Positions 25,236 through 35,731 are shown, numbered from the stretch's first letter. The stretch: DNA of 64,000 bases from Dyella terrae (GCF_022394535.1 NZ_CP089414.1:4712001-4776000), one strand, 5' to 3'. Translations and numbers: made by a program. The notes: generated by a model not told the origin, from the letters alone.

Positions 25236-26684
25236 ATGAAGCAGCACGCACGAGAGCATCACATGGGCAAGTTCGACGTACTGGTGATCGAGTCCGATCA
25301 CCGCAGGGCGGAGTCGGTCGTTTCGGCGCTGGAATTTCTCGGTTATCGCCCGCAGCGTGGCGAAGATTGCGAGATGGTGGACGAGGCGACGCACGCATGG
25401 CGTGCCGTGTATGTGGGCAATGTGCGGGATGAAGTAGAAGCCGAGCGACAGTTTTCGCGATTGGGTGAGGCTTCCCACCAGGCCATGGTGTTGATGGCCG
25501 CTGATTCGGAATGGTTGTCCCGCCTTGGCGCAGACAAGGCGGCGAACGCGAGCCGCATCGGCATCATTGAATTTCCGCTGCGCTATGAGCAGCTCTCCGA
25601 AGCTATGCGCGGGTCGCAGGCCGCGTCGCCGCGTCGCTCCGAAGTCCGGCTGGTAGGCAGCTCGGGTCCGATGGCCCGCGTCAGCGCACTGGTACGCCAG
25701 GTGGCGCCGTTCGATTCCAGCGTGTTGGTGCTGGGCGATTCGGGCACCGGCAAGGAAATGGTGGCGCGCAGCATCCACGAATGCTCGTCGCGTCGCGACA
25801 AGCCGTTCGTCGCAATCAATTGCGGCGCTATCCCAGCCGAACTGTTGGAAAGCGAACTGTTCGGTCACGAGAAGGGCGCCTTCACCGGCGCGATCAGTAC
25901 CCGCAAGGGCCGCTTCGAATTGGCCGAGGGCGGCACGCTGTTCCTCGACGAAATCGGTGACATGAGTTTGCCGATGCAGGTGAAGTTGCTGCGCGTGCTG
26001 CAAGAACGCGTGTTCGAGCGCGTGGGCAGCAATCGCACACAGCGCTGCGACGTGCGCATCATCGCCGCCACGCACCGCAACCTTGAAGACGCCATCTCTC
26101 ACGGGCAGTTCCGTGAAGACCTGTTCTATCGCCTCAGCGTGTTCCCGCTGGAGATGCCCGCGCTGCGCGATCATCTGGACGACCTATCGGAGCTGGTGGG
26201 CGAGTTCAACCAGCGCCTGTCACGCCGCGGCCTGGCCAACGTGCGCTTCAGCGCCGGTGCGATGAACGCGCTGCACAGCTATGCATGGCCGGGCAATGTG
26301 CGCGAGCTGTACAACCTGGTCGAGCGCCTGGCTATTCTCTATCCGCACAGCGAAGTGCGGGTCAGCGACCTGCCGGAAAAATATCGCGGCCAACAGCCGA
26401 TCGAGGAAGTTCGCGGCGCGGCGCTGCTGTCGCTGATGACGGGCCAGTCTCCGGTGTTGCCGGAGTCCATGACCGTGGTGTCGAGCGAATCGCTGGCCAT
26501 GCTGCCGGAAGGCGGGTTGGACCTGAAGGACCATTTGGCCGACATCGAGGTGGGCCTGATCCGTCAAGCGCTTGACGTCACCGGCGGCGTGGTCGCACAC
26601 GCGGCAAAGCTGCTGCGCATGCAGCGCACCACGTTGGTGGAAAAGCTTCGCAAGTACGGGTTGCAGCCGAGCCTGCAGGCATAA
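25236..26684 (+). CDS. fleQ: FleQ, sigma-54-dependent master flagellar activator
   Basis: A 482-residue enhancer-binding protein. An N-terminal FleQ-type receiver-like domain (LVIESDHRRAESVVSALEFL) lacks a normal phospho-Asp. The AAA+ domain has Walker A GDSGTGKE (167-174), the sigma-54 loop GAFTGA (214-219) and Walker B LFLDEIGD (235-242). The C-terminus ends in a Fis-type HTH (VAHAAKLLRMQRTTLVEKLR). It should activate the promoters at 9595, 26882 and 35146 and may respond to c-di-GMP and FleN. Start MKQHAREHH follows AGGGGGT; MGKFDVL, 27 bp later, is the alternative. Confidence 0.95.
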   Translation: MKQHAREHHMGKFDVLVIESDHRRAESVVSALEFLGYRPQRGEDCEMVDEATHAWRAVYVGNVRDEVEAERQFSRLGEASHQAMVLMAADSEWLSRLGADKAANASRIGIIEFPLRYEQLSEAMRGSQAASPRRSEVRLVGSSGPMARVSALVRQVAPFDSSVLVLGDSGTGKEMVARSIHECSSRRDKPFVAINCGAIPAELLESELFGHEKGAFTGAISTRKGRFELAEGGTLFLDEIGDMSLPMQVKLLRVLQERVFERVGSNRTQRCDVRIIAATHRNLEDAISHGQFREDLFYRLSVFPLEMPALRDHLDDLSELVGEFNQRLSRRGLANVRFSAGAMNALHSYAWPGNVRELYNLVERLAILYPHSEVRVSDLPEKYRGQQPIEEVRGAALLSLMTGQSPVLPESMTVVSSESLAMLPEGGLDLKDHLADIEVGLIRQALDVTGGVVAHAAKLLRMQRTTLVEKLRKYGLQPSLQA

Positions 26685-26881
26685 GGATGACGTCGGCTCT
26701 CCGTCACGGAGAGCCGCGCGCCGACGTTCGGTCGCGTCGTTTCGATCTATCTGCGCACGTGTATAGCCAGCGTCACGCGATGCGTTTGGCGCGCATCGTC
26801 TTGTCTTCGTTGAGCAAGATGCTGGTTCTGCACCTTCGCGGGAACGCGTGCTATCACGCCGGCGAACGGCTTTCACGAAGC

Positions 26882-26897
26882 TGGCACGGGTTGTGCA
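26882..26897 (+). promoter_or_regulatory. Sigma-54 promoter of the fliE operon
   Basis: TGGCACGGGTTGTGCA matches TGGCACG-N4-TTGCA except for G in place of the first T of the -12 box; GG and GC are 12 bp apart. It is 40 bp before fliE. Confidence 0.8.
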
Positions 26898-26937
26898 GTT
26901 ACACCCTCGGACACTCTTTACGCGTTGGAATTCCGTC

Positions 26938-27261
26938 ATGAGTCAGATCGACGTCAACAACCTGCTGTCGCAGATGCGCCAGCTCACTTTGCAGACCAAG
27001 CCGACCGAGCAGGCATTTACTGCGGCGGCACCGGGGCAGACGGATTTCGCCAGCCTGCTGAAGAAGTCGATCTCGTCGGTAGCCGATGCACAGATGGATG
27101 CCGGAAACCAGGCAGCAAGTTTCGAGCGTGGCGACGACGGTGCTGATCTCGCCAAGACCATGGTGGCCATCAACAAGGCCGATCTTTCGTTGAACACGTT
27201 GACCCAGGTGCGAAACAAAGTGGTCGACGCCTACAACAACATCATGAACATGCCGGTTTGA
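26938..27261 (+). CDS. fliE: MS-ring/rod junction protein FliE
   Basis: A 107-residue protein that joins FliF to the rod and is needed for export. The C-terminal signature DLAKTMVAINKADLSLNTLT and QVRNKVVDAYNNIMNMPV is classic FliE. The start MSQIDVNNLL is used because the upstream open frame runs through the promoter. First gene after the 26882 sigma-54 promoter. Confidence 0.97.
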   Translation: MSQIDVNNLLSQMRQLTLQTKPTEQAFTAAAPGQTDFASLLKKSISSVADAQMDAGNQAASFERGDDGADLAKTMVAINKADLSLNTLTQVRNKVVDAYNNIMNMPV

Positions 27262-27309
27262 CCGGTCCGATGACGACGTTACTGCGTCCCTTGAGCAAGA
27301 GCAGTCTTC

Positions 27310-29016
27310 ATGGCCGATAACGCCCTAGCGACCACCGACGAGCAGCCCGGTTCTCGCCTGGATCTCAAGCAGCTCGTGCGCACGCCGGCATCGCGGCAAT
27401 TGCTGCTGCTGGTGGGTGTCGCCGCGGCGGTCGCCCTTGGCGTCGCCGTGGTGCTGTGGTCCCGCGGGCCCAACTACGGCTTGCTGTATGCGGGCCTTGA
27501 GCAGAAGGATGCCGCCGCCGTCACGCAGGCGTTGCAGGCGTCGAACACGCCGTACACATTGGGTGCGGATGGCACGTCCATCATGGTGCCCGCGTCCGAT
27601 CTGGCCGCGATCCGCCTCAAGCTTGCGTCGCAGGGCCTGCCGCAGGGCAGTTCGGCGACGACCGCGGTACCCGGTGGCGACTCTCCGTTCGGCATGAGTG
27701 ATCTGGCCGAACGCACGCGTTACCAGCAGATGTTGGAAACGGATCTGGGTAGCACTATTGCCGGTTTGCAGTCGGTGCGCGCAGCGCGTGTGCATCTGGC
27801 GTTGCCCAAGCCCTCGGCCTTTATTCGCGACAACAAGGAAGCGAGTGCCTCGGTACTGGTGACGCTGTATCCCGGCCGTCAGCTCGACGCGAGCCAGGTG
27901 GCAGCGATCGTGCATCTTGTCGCTTCCAGCGTGCCCAACCTCGATCCCAAGCAGGTGTCGGTGGTTGATCAGCAGGGTCAACTGCTCACCACCACGGATG
28001 CCGGCAGCGCCAGCGCCATCGGCGACACGCGCCTGCGTCTGGCCACGCGCATCGAAAACACCTACGCGCAGCGCATTGAAGAACTGCTGACGCCACTGGT
28101 TGGTCCGGGCAAGGTGCGTGCGCAAGTGTATGCGGACCTGGATTTCAGTGAGACTGAAAAGGCGACCGAAACGTTCGATCACGAACATCCCGCGCTGCGC
28201 AGCGAACAGACCAACAGCGAAAGCCACGTGGGTCAGGCGAACGATGCGTCGGTGCCGGGCGCGCTGAGCAACCAGCCACCGAACAACGTGGCGCAGCCGA
28301 CGGCGGCCAAGCCTGCGGCGGGCAAGGGTGCGAATGGCAAAGCGGCGGCGACCACGGCGCAGAGCAACGCCCCGGGCGACACGTCGAGCAGCGCCACGCG
28401 CAACTACGAACTCGATCGCACCATCAGCCATGTCAGTGATCCCGCTGGCCGACTTGCGCGCCTTACGGTGGCGGTGGTGCTCGACAACAAGACTGTGGCC
28501 AGTGACAAGGGCGCGCCCAAAAGCGTGCCGTTCACGCCACAGGAACTGGAACACCTCACCACACTCACGCGCAACGCCGTTGGCTACAACGAAACACGCG
28601 GTGACAACGTGAGCGTGATCAACCAGCCGTTCCATCAAGACCCCAACGCCGACATGGCTACGCCCACGCAGCCGTTCTGGGAGCGGCCCGGCATGCTCGA
28701 CCTGATCAAGCAGGCCGCCGGCATTCTGGTAGCGCTACTGGTGGCCTTCGGTCTGCTGCGTCCGCTGTTGCGCGGCTTGTCGCGCGCGCCGACGCCGGGT
28801 CGTGAACTGGCCCTGGCGGGCGCCGGTCCCGGTGCGCCCACCATTTCGGTGCGCGTGGACGATGAAGACGTAGGCGACGACCTGGTCAAGCTCGGCGGCG
28901 TGCCGCCGCAGCTTGCCTATGAACAACGCATTGGTTTGGCGCGCCGCATGGTGAGCGAGAACCCCAAGCAGGTCGCGCAGGTGGTCAAGAGCTGGGTGGG
29001 CGAAGATGGCGGCTGA
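27310..29016 (+). CDS. fliF: MS-ring protein FliF
   Basis: A 568-residue inner-membrane protein forming the MS ring. TM1 is at about 30-50 (LLLLVGVAAAVALGVAVVLW), followed by the ring-building periplasmic domains (YAGLEQKDAAAVTQALQ; RTRYQQMLETDLGSTIAGLQ; ALPKPSAFIRDNKEASASV). An Ala/Lys/Gly-rich insert comes at about 330-365, TM2 near 472-490 (LIKQAAGILVALLVAFGLL) and a C-terminal tail EQRIGLARRMVSENPKQVAQ with VVKSWV that binds FliG. The ATG at 27310 is ordinary. Confidence 0.97.
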   Translation: MADNALATTDEQPGSRLDLKQLVRTPASRQLLLLVGVAAAVALGVAVVLWSRGPNYGLLYAGLEQKDAAAVTQALQASNTPYTLGADGTSIMVPASDLAAIRLKLASQGLPQGSSATTAVPGGDSPFGMSDLAERTRYQQMLETDLGSTIAGLQSVRAARVHLALPKPSAFIRDNKEASASVLVTLYPGRQLDASQVAAIVHLVASSVPNLDPKQVSVVDQQGQLLTTTDAGSASAIGDTRLRLATRIENTYAQRIEELLTPLVGPGKVRAQVYADLDFSETEKATETFDHEHPALRSEQTNSESHVGQANDASVPGALSNQPPNNVAQPTAAKPAAGKGANGKAAATTAQSNAPGDTSSSATRNYELDRTISHVSDPAGRLARLTVAVVLDNKTVASDKGAPKSVPFTPQELEHLTTLTRNAVGYNETRGDNVSVINQPFHQDPNADMATPTQPFWERPGMLDLIKQAAGILVALLVAFGLLRPLLRGLSRAPTPGRELALAGAGPGAPTISVRVDDEDVGDDLVKLGGVPPQLAYEQRIGLARRMVSENPKQVAQVVKSWVGEDGG

Positions 29017-29145
29017 TCCCAAGCTCACGCCCTGTCACGGCAGCCGGCCACATGAGTGGACGAAGGCAGCCCATGGGCATGCCGCGTCGCGGAACGCACT
29101 TCTTCTGTCGGCTGTGACAGAACAGCTTAGCGGGCGGAACGAATC

Positions 29146-30159
29146 ATGAAGACAGATATGCCAATCGGCGGCGCACAGCGCGCGGCCATCCTCCTGCTTA
29201 CTTTGGGCGAGCAGGACGCGGCCGAAGTGCTCAAGCACCTCAGCGCGCGCGACGTGCAAGCGGTGGGCACGGCCATGGCCGGCATGTCCAACGTGACGCG
29301 CGAGCACGTGGAGCAAGTGCTCGCACGCCTCAACGAAGATATGGGGCGTCATACCTCCCTTGGCGTGGGCACCGAGGAATACATCCGCAAGATCCTGGTC
29401 AACGCGCTGGGCGAGAACAAGGCCGGTGGCTTGATCGACCGCATTCTTCTTGGCCGTAGCAGCAAGGGCCTGGAATCGCTCAAGTGGATGGAAAGCCGCG
29501 CCATTGCCGAAATGATCGGCCAGGAGCATCCGCAGATCATTGCGCTGGTATTGGCGCATCTCGAACCGGATCAGGCGGCTGAAGTCATCGGTTACTTGCC
29601 GCCGCGCACCCGCAGCGATGCGGTGATGCGTATCGCCACGCTCGACGGCGTGCAGCCGCACGCCCTCAACGAGCTCGACGAGATCATGGAGCGCCAGTTC
29701 GCTGGCGGAAACACCAAGAAACTCAAGTCCGCCAGCGTCGGTGGACTGAAGGCGGCGGCCAACATCCTCAATGCGATGGAAACTACGCGCGAGAACGAAC
29801 TGATGGCGGCCATCCGCACCCACGACGTTAGCCTCAGTGGCCGCATCGAGGAGCTGATGTTTGTGTTCGAAGACTTGGCCGAGCTCGACGACCGCAGCAT
29901 GCAGACGCTGCTGCGCGAAGTGCCGACAGCCCGCCTGGTCACCGCACTCAAGGGCGCAGAGCCCGGCGTGCGCGAAAAGATCTTCGGCAATATGTCCAAG
30001 CGCGCCGCCGACATGCTGCGCGACGACTTGGAAGTGTCTGGTCCCGTTCGACTCAGCGAAGTCGACTCGGCGCAGAAGGAAGTGCTCGCCATCGCGCGCA
30101 AGCTGGCCGATTCCGGCGCGATCAATCTTTCCGGTACGGGTGACGAGCTGGTGGCATGA
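29146..30159 (+). CDS. fliG: Motor switch protein FliG
   Basis: A 337-residue rotor protein that transmits torque from the stator. RAAILLLTLGEQDAAEVLKH at the start, EHPQIIALVLAHLEPDQAAE and the middle/C-terminal FVFEDLAELDDRSMQTLLRE, which carries the charged stator-contact helix, are all present. The 129-bp gap after fliF contains an imperfect inverted repeat (CTGTCACGGCAGCCG / CGGCTGTGACAG). It overlaps fliH by ATGA. Confidence 0.98.
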   Translation: MKTDMPIGGAQRAAILLLTLGEQDAAEVLKHLSARDVQAVGTAMAGMSNVTREHVEQVLARLNEDMGRHTSLGVGTEEYIRKILVNALGENKAGGLIDRILLGRSSKGLESLKWMESRAIAEMIGQEHPQIIALVLAHLEPDQAAEVIGYLPPRTRSDAVMRIATLDGVQPHALNELDEIMERQFAGGNTKKLKSASVGGLKAAANILNAMETTRENELMAAIRTHDVSLSGRIEELMFVFEDLAELDDRSMQTLLREVPTARLVTALKGAEPGVREKIFGNMSKRAADMLRDDLEVSGPVRLSEVDSAQKEVLAIARKLADSGAINLSGTGDELVA

Positions 30160-30806
30160 GCGCCGTGATGAACAGGGACGATTGGAAAGCATTCGAGCGT
30201 TGGCTTCCACCAGAGGTCGGTGAGACGGCTGCGCCGGAACCGGCTCCCGTGGAGACCGTCCAGCAACCGACCGTGCGCGATCTGGAGGCATTGGAAGAAC
30301 AAGCGCGCGAGGAAGGCTACGCCGCCGGCCATGCCCAGGGCATGGCGGAGGCGCGCGACGTGCTGCAGGAACGCATGCAGCGTCTTGATGCCTTGCTGGA
30401 GTCAGCGGCGCGTCCGCTGCGCAGCATGGACGAGCTGGTAGAACTGGAACTGGCGCGCCTGGCCATGACGGTCGCGCGCCAGGTATTGGCGCACGAGTTG
30501 CGCACCGCGCCCGATCTGGTGGTGGAAGCCGTGCGGCAGGCTGCACTGGCGCTGCCGTCTGCAACGGGCAACCTGCGTGTACGCCTGCATCCGGACGATC
30601 TGGCGCTGCTGCGCTCGCTGGACATGGTGGAGTCGCATTGGCAGTTGCTGCCGGACAACAGCCTCCAGCGCGGCGACTGCCTGCTGGAGAGCGAACGCTC
30701 GCGCCTGGACGCGCGCGTCGAAACGCGGCTCGCCGCCGTGGTCGATGCCGTGCTCGGTGCCGAAGCCGAAGAAACCGATGAAGATGCCGACGAGGTGCGC
30801 GGATGA
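30156..30806 (+). CDS. fliH: Export ATPase regulator FliH
   Basis: A 216-residue stator of the FliI ATPase. [20 protein letters not shown] contains the Gly-x-x-x-Gly type segment typical of FliH. The C-terminal [20 protein letters not shown] and [14 protein letters not shown] resemble the V-ATPase E-subunit-like domain. It overlaps fliG and fliI by four bases at each end, so translation is probably coupled. Confidence 0.94.
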   Translation: MSAVMNRDDWKAFERWLPPEVGETAAPEPAPVETVQQPTVRDLEALEEQAREEGYAAGHAQGMAEARDVLQERMQRLDALLESAARPLRSMDELVELELARLAMTVARQVLAHELRTAPDLVVEAVRQAALALPSATGNLRVRLHPDDLALLRSLDMVESHWQLLPDNSLQRGDCLLESERSRLDARVETRLAAVVDAVLGAEAEETDEDADEVRG

Positions 30807-32167
30807 ACGCGCAGCCGGGCTCGCCGCGTAGCGCGCTGTGGCAGGAACGGCTTGCTCGTCGCCGCCAGCGCGCGATGGGTGCCCGTACATTGACGGTGGA
30901 AGGCCGCTTACGTCGCGTGGTGGGCCTCACGCTGGAGGCCGAGGGCTGTGAAGCGCCGCTCGGCGCCCGCTGCATGGTCACCACCGCCGACGGCACCGAA
31001 CTGGATACCGAAGTCGTCGGTTTCGCCGACGAACGCCTGCTGTTGATGCCCGTGACCGAGATGCACGGCGTGCTGCCCAATGCCCGCGTGCGTCCGTGCG
31101 CGCGTACCGGTGGCCTGCCAGTCGGCGAAGCGTTGCTAGGGCGCGTGGTCGGTGCGGATGGCGTGCCGCTCGACGGCCTGGGCCCGCTCGACGTGGACGA
31201 GCACGCGTTGCTGAAGAACGCACCGATCAACCCCATGGCGCGCAAGCCCATCGATACGCCGCTCGACACCGGCGTGCGCGCGATCAACTCCCTGCTTACC
31301 GTGGGGCGTGGCCAACGTCTGGGCTTGTTCGCCGGTTCGGGCGTGGGTAAATCGACCCTGCTCGGCATGATGACGCGCTACACCGATGCTGACGTAGTGG
31401 TCGTGGGCCTGATCGGCGAACGCGGTCGCGAAGTGAAGGAATTTGTCGAACACACGCTGGGTCCGGAAGGCCGGGCCCGCTCGGTGATCGTCGCCGCGCC
31501 GGCCGATGCGCCGCCGCTCAAGCGGCTGCGCGGCGCGCAGTACGCCACCGCCATCGCCGAATGGTTCCGCGATCGCGGCCAACGCGTTCTGCTGCTGATG
31601 GATTCGATCACCCGCTACGCACAGGCGCAGCGCGAAATCGCACTGGCTATCGGTGAACCGCCGGCCACCAAGGGTTATCCGCCGTCCGTGTTTGCCATGC
31701 TGCCCGCGCTGGTGGAGCGTGCCGGCAACGACGCGGAAGGGCGTGGCTCCATCACCGCGTTTTACACCGTGCTCACCGAAGGCGACGACTACCGCCACGA
31801 TCCCATCGCGGATGCATCGCGTGCGATTCTGGACGGCCACATCGTGCTCTCGCGCGATCTCGCCGAGGCGGGGCACTATCCGGCCATCGACATTGAAGCG
31901 TCGATCAGTCGTGTGATGCCTGCCGTGGTACAGCGCGAACACTTGCGCGCCGCGCAGCGTTTCCGCCAGGTCTATTCGGCGTATCGCCAGCAGCGCGACC
32001 TGATCGCCGTGGGCGCGTACCAGAAAGGTTCCGACCCCCAAGTGGACCATGCCATCGCCATGTGGCCGAAACTGCGCGACTTCCTGCAGCAGGAAGTGGA
32101 CGCGCCGACTACGTTGGCCGACGCCATCGGCGGCCTTGAAAGCCTGACTGCCGGAGGCGCGCCGTGA
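30803..32167 (+). CDS. fliI: Flagellar type III export ATPase FliI
   Basis: A 454-residue F1-beta-like hexameric ATPase for unloading export chaperones. Walker A GSGVGKST (178-185), Walker [12 protein letters not shown], the conserved [20 protein letters not shown] and [20 protein letters not shown] are visible. Length matches family. ATGA overlaps with fliH and fliJ. Confidence 0.98.
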   Translation: MNAQPGSPRSALWQERLARRRQRAMGARTLTVEGRLRRVVGLTLEAEGCEAPLGARCMVTTADGTELDTEVVGFADERLLLMPVTEMHGVLPNARVRPCARTGGLPVGEALLGRVVGADGVPLDGLGPLDVDEHALLKNAPINPMARKPIDTPLDTGVRAINSLLTVGRGQRLGLFAGSGVGKSTLLGMMTRYTDADVVVVGLIGERGREVKEFVEHTLGPEGRARSVIVAAPADAPPLKRLRGAQYATAIAEWFRDRGQRVLLLMDSITRYAQAQREIALAIGEPPATKGYPPSVFAMLPALVERAGNDAEGRGSITAFYTVLTEGDDYRHDPIADASRAILDGHIVLSRDLAEAGHYPAIDIEASISRVMPAVVQREHLRAAQRFRQVYSAYRQQRDLIAVGAYQKGSDPQVDHAIAMWPKLRDFLQQEVDAPTTLADAIGGLESLTAGGAP

Positions 32168-32601
32168 AATCCCGCGCGAACCGCCTGCAGCCCGCTGCCG
32201 ACCTGGCACACACACGCCAGGAGGAGGCCATGCAACGCCTGGCCGAGCAGCAGCAAAAGCTCGCGAAGGCGGAACAGCAGCTCGAAGAGCTGGAAAAGTA
32301 CCGGGCCGAGTACGCAGAGACACAAGGTGGCGTGAGCGTGAGTGCCTTGCTCAACCGCCGCCAGTTTGTCGAGCGCATCAATCAGGTCATCGCCCAGCAG
32401 GTCAACGAAGTGGCGCGCCAACGCCGATACCTCGACGGTGTCCGCAACCAATGGCGCGAAGCCCACGCGCGCGAACAGGCGCTTGGCACCGTGATCGATC
32501 GCTACCGCGAGCAGGAACGAAAGAGCGAGGAACGTCGCGAACAAGCTGAGGTGGACGAGCGCATGCAGCATCGTCGACCGAACCGGGGCTTGTCGCGATG
32601 A
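32164..32601 (+). CDS. fliJ: Flagellar export chaperone/escort protein FliJ
   Basis: A 145-residue two-helix coiled coil ([40 protein letters not shown]) that sits in the FliI ring and links it to FlhA. Primary sequence is poorly conserved; the all-helical, Glu/Arg/Gln-rich composition, length and position after fliI support it. Overlaps the fliI stop. Confidence 0.93.
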   Translation: MKSRANRLQPAADLAHTRQEEAMQRLAEQQQKLAKAEQQLEELEKYRAEYAETQGGVSVSALLNRRQFVERINQVIAQQVNEVARQRRYLDGVRNQWREAHAREQALGTVIDRYREQERKSEERREQAEVDERMQHRRPNRGLSR

Positions 32602-32632
32602 AAACCCCCAACGTATGCCAAGAGGCCACCGT

Positions 32633-33815
32633 ATGACGCCCCCCCGTTGCCCTGACGGCGAATACGCCGCCGCCCGCCAACACGCCAGCAAGCACGAGCG
32701 TGCAGGGCGATACCAGCCAGGATTTCAGCAGGCCGTTGCAGCAGGCGCAGCGGCAATGGGCACGACAGAACGATCCGTCGCCCGCAGCGCCGGCGAAGCA
32801 GCCATCGCCGAAAGCGGCATCGTCTCAGGCGCAGCCGCAGGCAAAAGCCAAGGACAAGGCAGGCGCGAAGGACGACGACAAACCAACGTCACCCACACCC
32901 GATGCTGCCGCGGCCATGCTCGCCTTGTTGGGTCAGAGCGTGCCGGCATCGGCAGCGCCTACCGCGGTATCCGCGGATGGGGATGACGCCGTGGATGCCA
33001 CGACCGGTGGAACGGGCGGCTCGACCCTCGGCGCTCTGCCCACAACTCCGGCCGGGCTGTCGTTGCTCGGTGCGATGCAGGCGAACGCCCAGCCGGCGGC
33101 CGCCAACACGAATACGTTCACCAAGGCCATGGATGGCATCCAAGACAAGAGCCTGTCCATGCTCGCGCAGGGCGCGAATGACGGCGACGACAGTGCTGAC
33201 GCCACGACCACCACGGCCACGCAGGGCGCCAAGAGCGACGCATTCACCGCTGCCCTGCAGACCTTAACCACGTCGTCGAAGCAGGACGATGGCAGTGATT
33301 CGCTTGATGCCCTGAAGAACCTCGCCGCCATGGCCGCGCCACCGCAGCCTGCCTTGCAGGCCAATGTGGCCACCACGCCTGCAGCGCATGTGTTGACCAT
33401 GCAGTCCAGCGTGGGCACACCGGCCTTCGGTCAGGAGTTGAGCCAACAGGTCACCTGGCTTGGCGGTCAGGACGTGAAGGAGGCGCGCATTCGCCTGCAT
33501 CCCGAAGACCTCGGTGAGCTCGACGTCAAGGTGAGTGTGAAGCAGGACCACGTGGATGTGGCTTTCATCGCGCAACATCCACAAGCGGTACATGCGGTGC
33601 AGCAGACGCTCGGCCAGTTGGATTCGATGCTGGCCCATCATGGTTTGTCGTTGGGGCAGGCGCAGGTGGGGCAGGGGAATTCGGGGCAGGGGTCGGGGAG
33701 TTCTGGTGGGGCGGCGTCGGGAAGTGGGAGTGGGCTTGCCGAGGATGCGGGTGAGTTGGCTTCTGTGGTGGCGCCGGTGGTGAAGGCGGTGGGGTTGGTG
33801 GATATGTTTGCCTGA
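32633..33815 (+). pseudogene. fliK: Hook-length control protein FliK, frameshifted as given
   Basis: FliK is the secreted ruler that switches export specificity through FlhB. The ATG at 32633, after GAGGCCACC, starts MTPP and then hits a C7 run (32639-32645). With six Cs it continues VALTANTPPPANTPASTSVQ into the long open frame. That frame is Ala/Pro/Lys/Thr-rich, and its C-terminal Flg_hook domain reads LSQQVTWLGGQDVKEARIRL and HPEDLGELDVKVSVKQDHVD. Corrected length is 393 residues. As given, a GTG at 32700 could start a product lacking about 22 residues. Confidence 0.85.
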
Positions 33816-33841
33816 CGGTGCGCGCTTTGCTTCCGTTGCTC

Positions 33842-34330
33842 TTTCTCCCTCGCCCCTTTGGGGAGAGGGTTGGGGATGAGCCCCGAAAAGGGGGTAAAGG
33901 TCGGGTGCTCGCCTTACGGTTTCATCTACGCCGTCACCCCTGCGCAGGCAGGGGTCCAGTGACTTTGCGCTTGGTTGTCGCGTAGTCGCGACCTGGCTCG
34001 CCTGCGGCGGGCTTTCGACCTCCTGCCGGAGGCCGAGTCACTTTTCTTTGCTTGCCCGAAGAAAAGTAACCCGAAGAAAGGGCACCCCGGAATCGGCGCC
34101 TTCCGGGCCTTTGGCCCTCCAGGTACACGGTCGGGTTCCGGGCTTTTCGACGGGGCTCCTGCCCCGGCGAAAGGAATCGGCATCCATGCCGATTCCCCTG
34201 CGGGCCTTTTCTCCACCCGCCCGCCGCCTCATACGGGGACCTGGTAGATCAAAAGCCGCAAGCAGACGGCTCGTGCAGCTTCGCTGCACATCGCATTGCG
34301 GTAGGTCGCATTGCTCCGGCTCTAAGGCAT
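33842..34330 (+). repeat. Composite intergenic repeat (copy 3)
   Basis: It begins at CTCCCTCGCCCCTTTGGGGA and carries the same module order as copy 2: the GTCACCCCTGCGCAGGCAGG hairpin, CACTTTTCTTTGCTTGCCCG with AGAAAAGTAACCCGAAGAAA, GACGGGGCTCCTGCCCCGGC, and a block ending near CTTCGCTGCACATCGCATTG. It is inverted relative to copy 4 at 34470-34988. The whole 33816-35230 gap contains no recognisable gene. Confidence 0.85.
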
Positions 34331-34469
34331 AAGGCCAAGGTAGAAGAGCAAAGCCATGTCGCTAGATGGCGAGTTCTCCACAGCATTTGGGAAACGTAGC
34401 GCGAGCTCTATCTAGCTCCAGCGATCGGAAAGTGTAGCGAAGCCTGCTTCAAGTCCTCTCCGCATCAGC

Positions 34470-34988
34470 GCGATGTGCAGCTCTGCTGCACGAGCCGTTT
34501 GCTTGCAGCCTTTGATCTGCCGGGCCCCCTGTGCGGCGGTGAGGGGTGGACGACAAGGCCCGCAGGGGAATCGGCAGGGATGCCGATTCCTTTTCGCCAG
34601 GGCAGGAGGCCCTGTCGAAAAGCCCGGCCGCCCCTCACGAACTGGCCGGCTTCACCGGCCAGCGCCAAGCGGGGGTGCCCTTTCTTTGGGTTACTTTTCT
34701 TTACTCCGGGCATCCTGCCCTCCGCCCTTCGGGCCGGCTTCGCCGTTCGCACGCGCTCCTGCGCGTGCGTGGGCAAGCAAAGAAAAGTGACTCGGCCTCC
34801 GGCAGGAGGTCGAAAGCCCGCCGCAGGCGAGCCAGGTCGCGACTACGCGACAACCAAGCGAGAGCCAAAGTCACTGGACCCCTGCCTTCGCAGGGGTGAC
34901 GGTTTCATCGAAACGATAAGGCGAGCACCCGACCTTTACCCCCTTTTCGGGGCTCACCCCAACCCTCTCCCCGAAAGGGAGAGGGAGC
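34470..34988 (-). repeat. Composite intergenic repeat (copy 4, inverted)
   Basis: The modules of copy 3 appear here in reverse order and orientation, ending in ACCCCAACCCTCTCCCCGAA at 34955-34974. Together copies 3 and 4 make an inverted repeat of about 1.15 kb with a 140-bp centre. Copy 4 carries an extra segment (34710-34785) interrupting the CTTTTCTTT module. Open frames here are repeat-derived and carry no family features. Confidence 0.85.
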
Positions 34989-35145
34989 AACACCGCGCGC
35001 GACAAACCCCCATTGCGAAACCCCGCGACAACCTCCCGTCAACCGCCATCCCCCCCGTCACGCCCAATCTCCGACAGGCGTCAATAAAGCGCCGCCGCCC
35101 CACGTCACCCAGCGCAAACCCAGTCACACCAACGCCTCCCATTGA

Positions 35146-35161
35146 TGGCACGCCGCTTGCT
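35146..35161 (+). promoter_or_regulatory. Sigma-54 promoter of the fliL operon
   Basis: TGGCACGCCGCTTGCT is an exact TGGCACG-N4-TTGC(A/T) match, 69 bp before fliL. It restarts transcription after the inverted-repeat block that separates fliK from fliL. Confidence 0.9.
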
Positions 35162-35230
35162 ATCAACAGGCCATAGGGCGCCCGCGAGCGGGTAGCCAAC
35201 GTCTGGACACTGATAGGGAAAGAGATTCGC

Positions 35231-35731
35231 ATGGCTCAGAACGAGCAAGCAGAAAGCACGGCAGCGGCGCCGAAGAAAGGAACGAACAAGGTCGTCATCT
35301 TCATGGGCGTGGCCATGCTCGCCATGGCCGGCGTCACCGGTTATCTGGTGATGAATTCACGTAACGGCGGCCACGCCGCTGCGCAGGAAGAACCCAAGGT
35401 GGTGCTGTCCAAGCAGGAGCAGTACCTCACGATGGATCCGCCGTTTGTCGTCAACTTCAAGGACGACCAGTCCATGCGCTTCCTGCAGGTGGGTGTGAGC
35501 CTGATGTCGCATGACGCTGCTGCGCTGGCCGCTGCCAAGGACGCCGACCCGGTGATCCGCAATGCGCTGGTCATGCTGTTCAGCAGCCAGGACTACACCA
35601 TCCTCAGCGACGCGGCCGGCAAGCAGAAGTTGCAGGCGCAGGCGTTGGACGCGGTGCGCAAGATTCTCGAGAAGCGCCTGGGTCGTCCGGGCGTGGAAGC
35701 GTTGTACTTCACCAGCTTCGTGATGCAGTAA
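35231..35731 (+). CDS. fliL: Flagellar basal body-associated protein FliL
   Basis: A 166-residue inner-membrane protein around the stator. A single TM segment at about 18-37 (NKVVIFMGVAMLAMAGVTGY) precedes a periplasmic FliL domain with YLTMDPPFVVNFKDDQSMRF and VIRNALVMLFSSQDYTILSD. It contributes to motor stability and swimming torque. First gene after the sigma-54 promoter at 35146. Confidence 0.96.
   Translation: MAQNEQAESTAAAPKKGTNKVVIFMGVAMLAMAGVTGYLVMNSRNGGHAAAQEEPKVVLSKQEQYLTMDPPFVVNFKDDQSMRFLQVGVSLMSHDAAALAAAKDADPVIRNALVMLFSSQDYTILSDAAGKQKLQAQALDAVRKILEKRLGRPGVEALYFTSFVMQ

Noticed and set aside
29035..31368. A 777-codon minus-strand open frame opposite fliG-fliI
   Set aside because: Antisense shadow of three overlapping conserved genes.
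34475..35176. Repeat-derived open frames of 100-230 codons between fliK and fliL
   Set aside because: Similar frames recur in each repeat copy, in different phases, with no RBS or domain.
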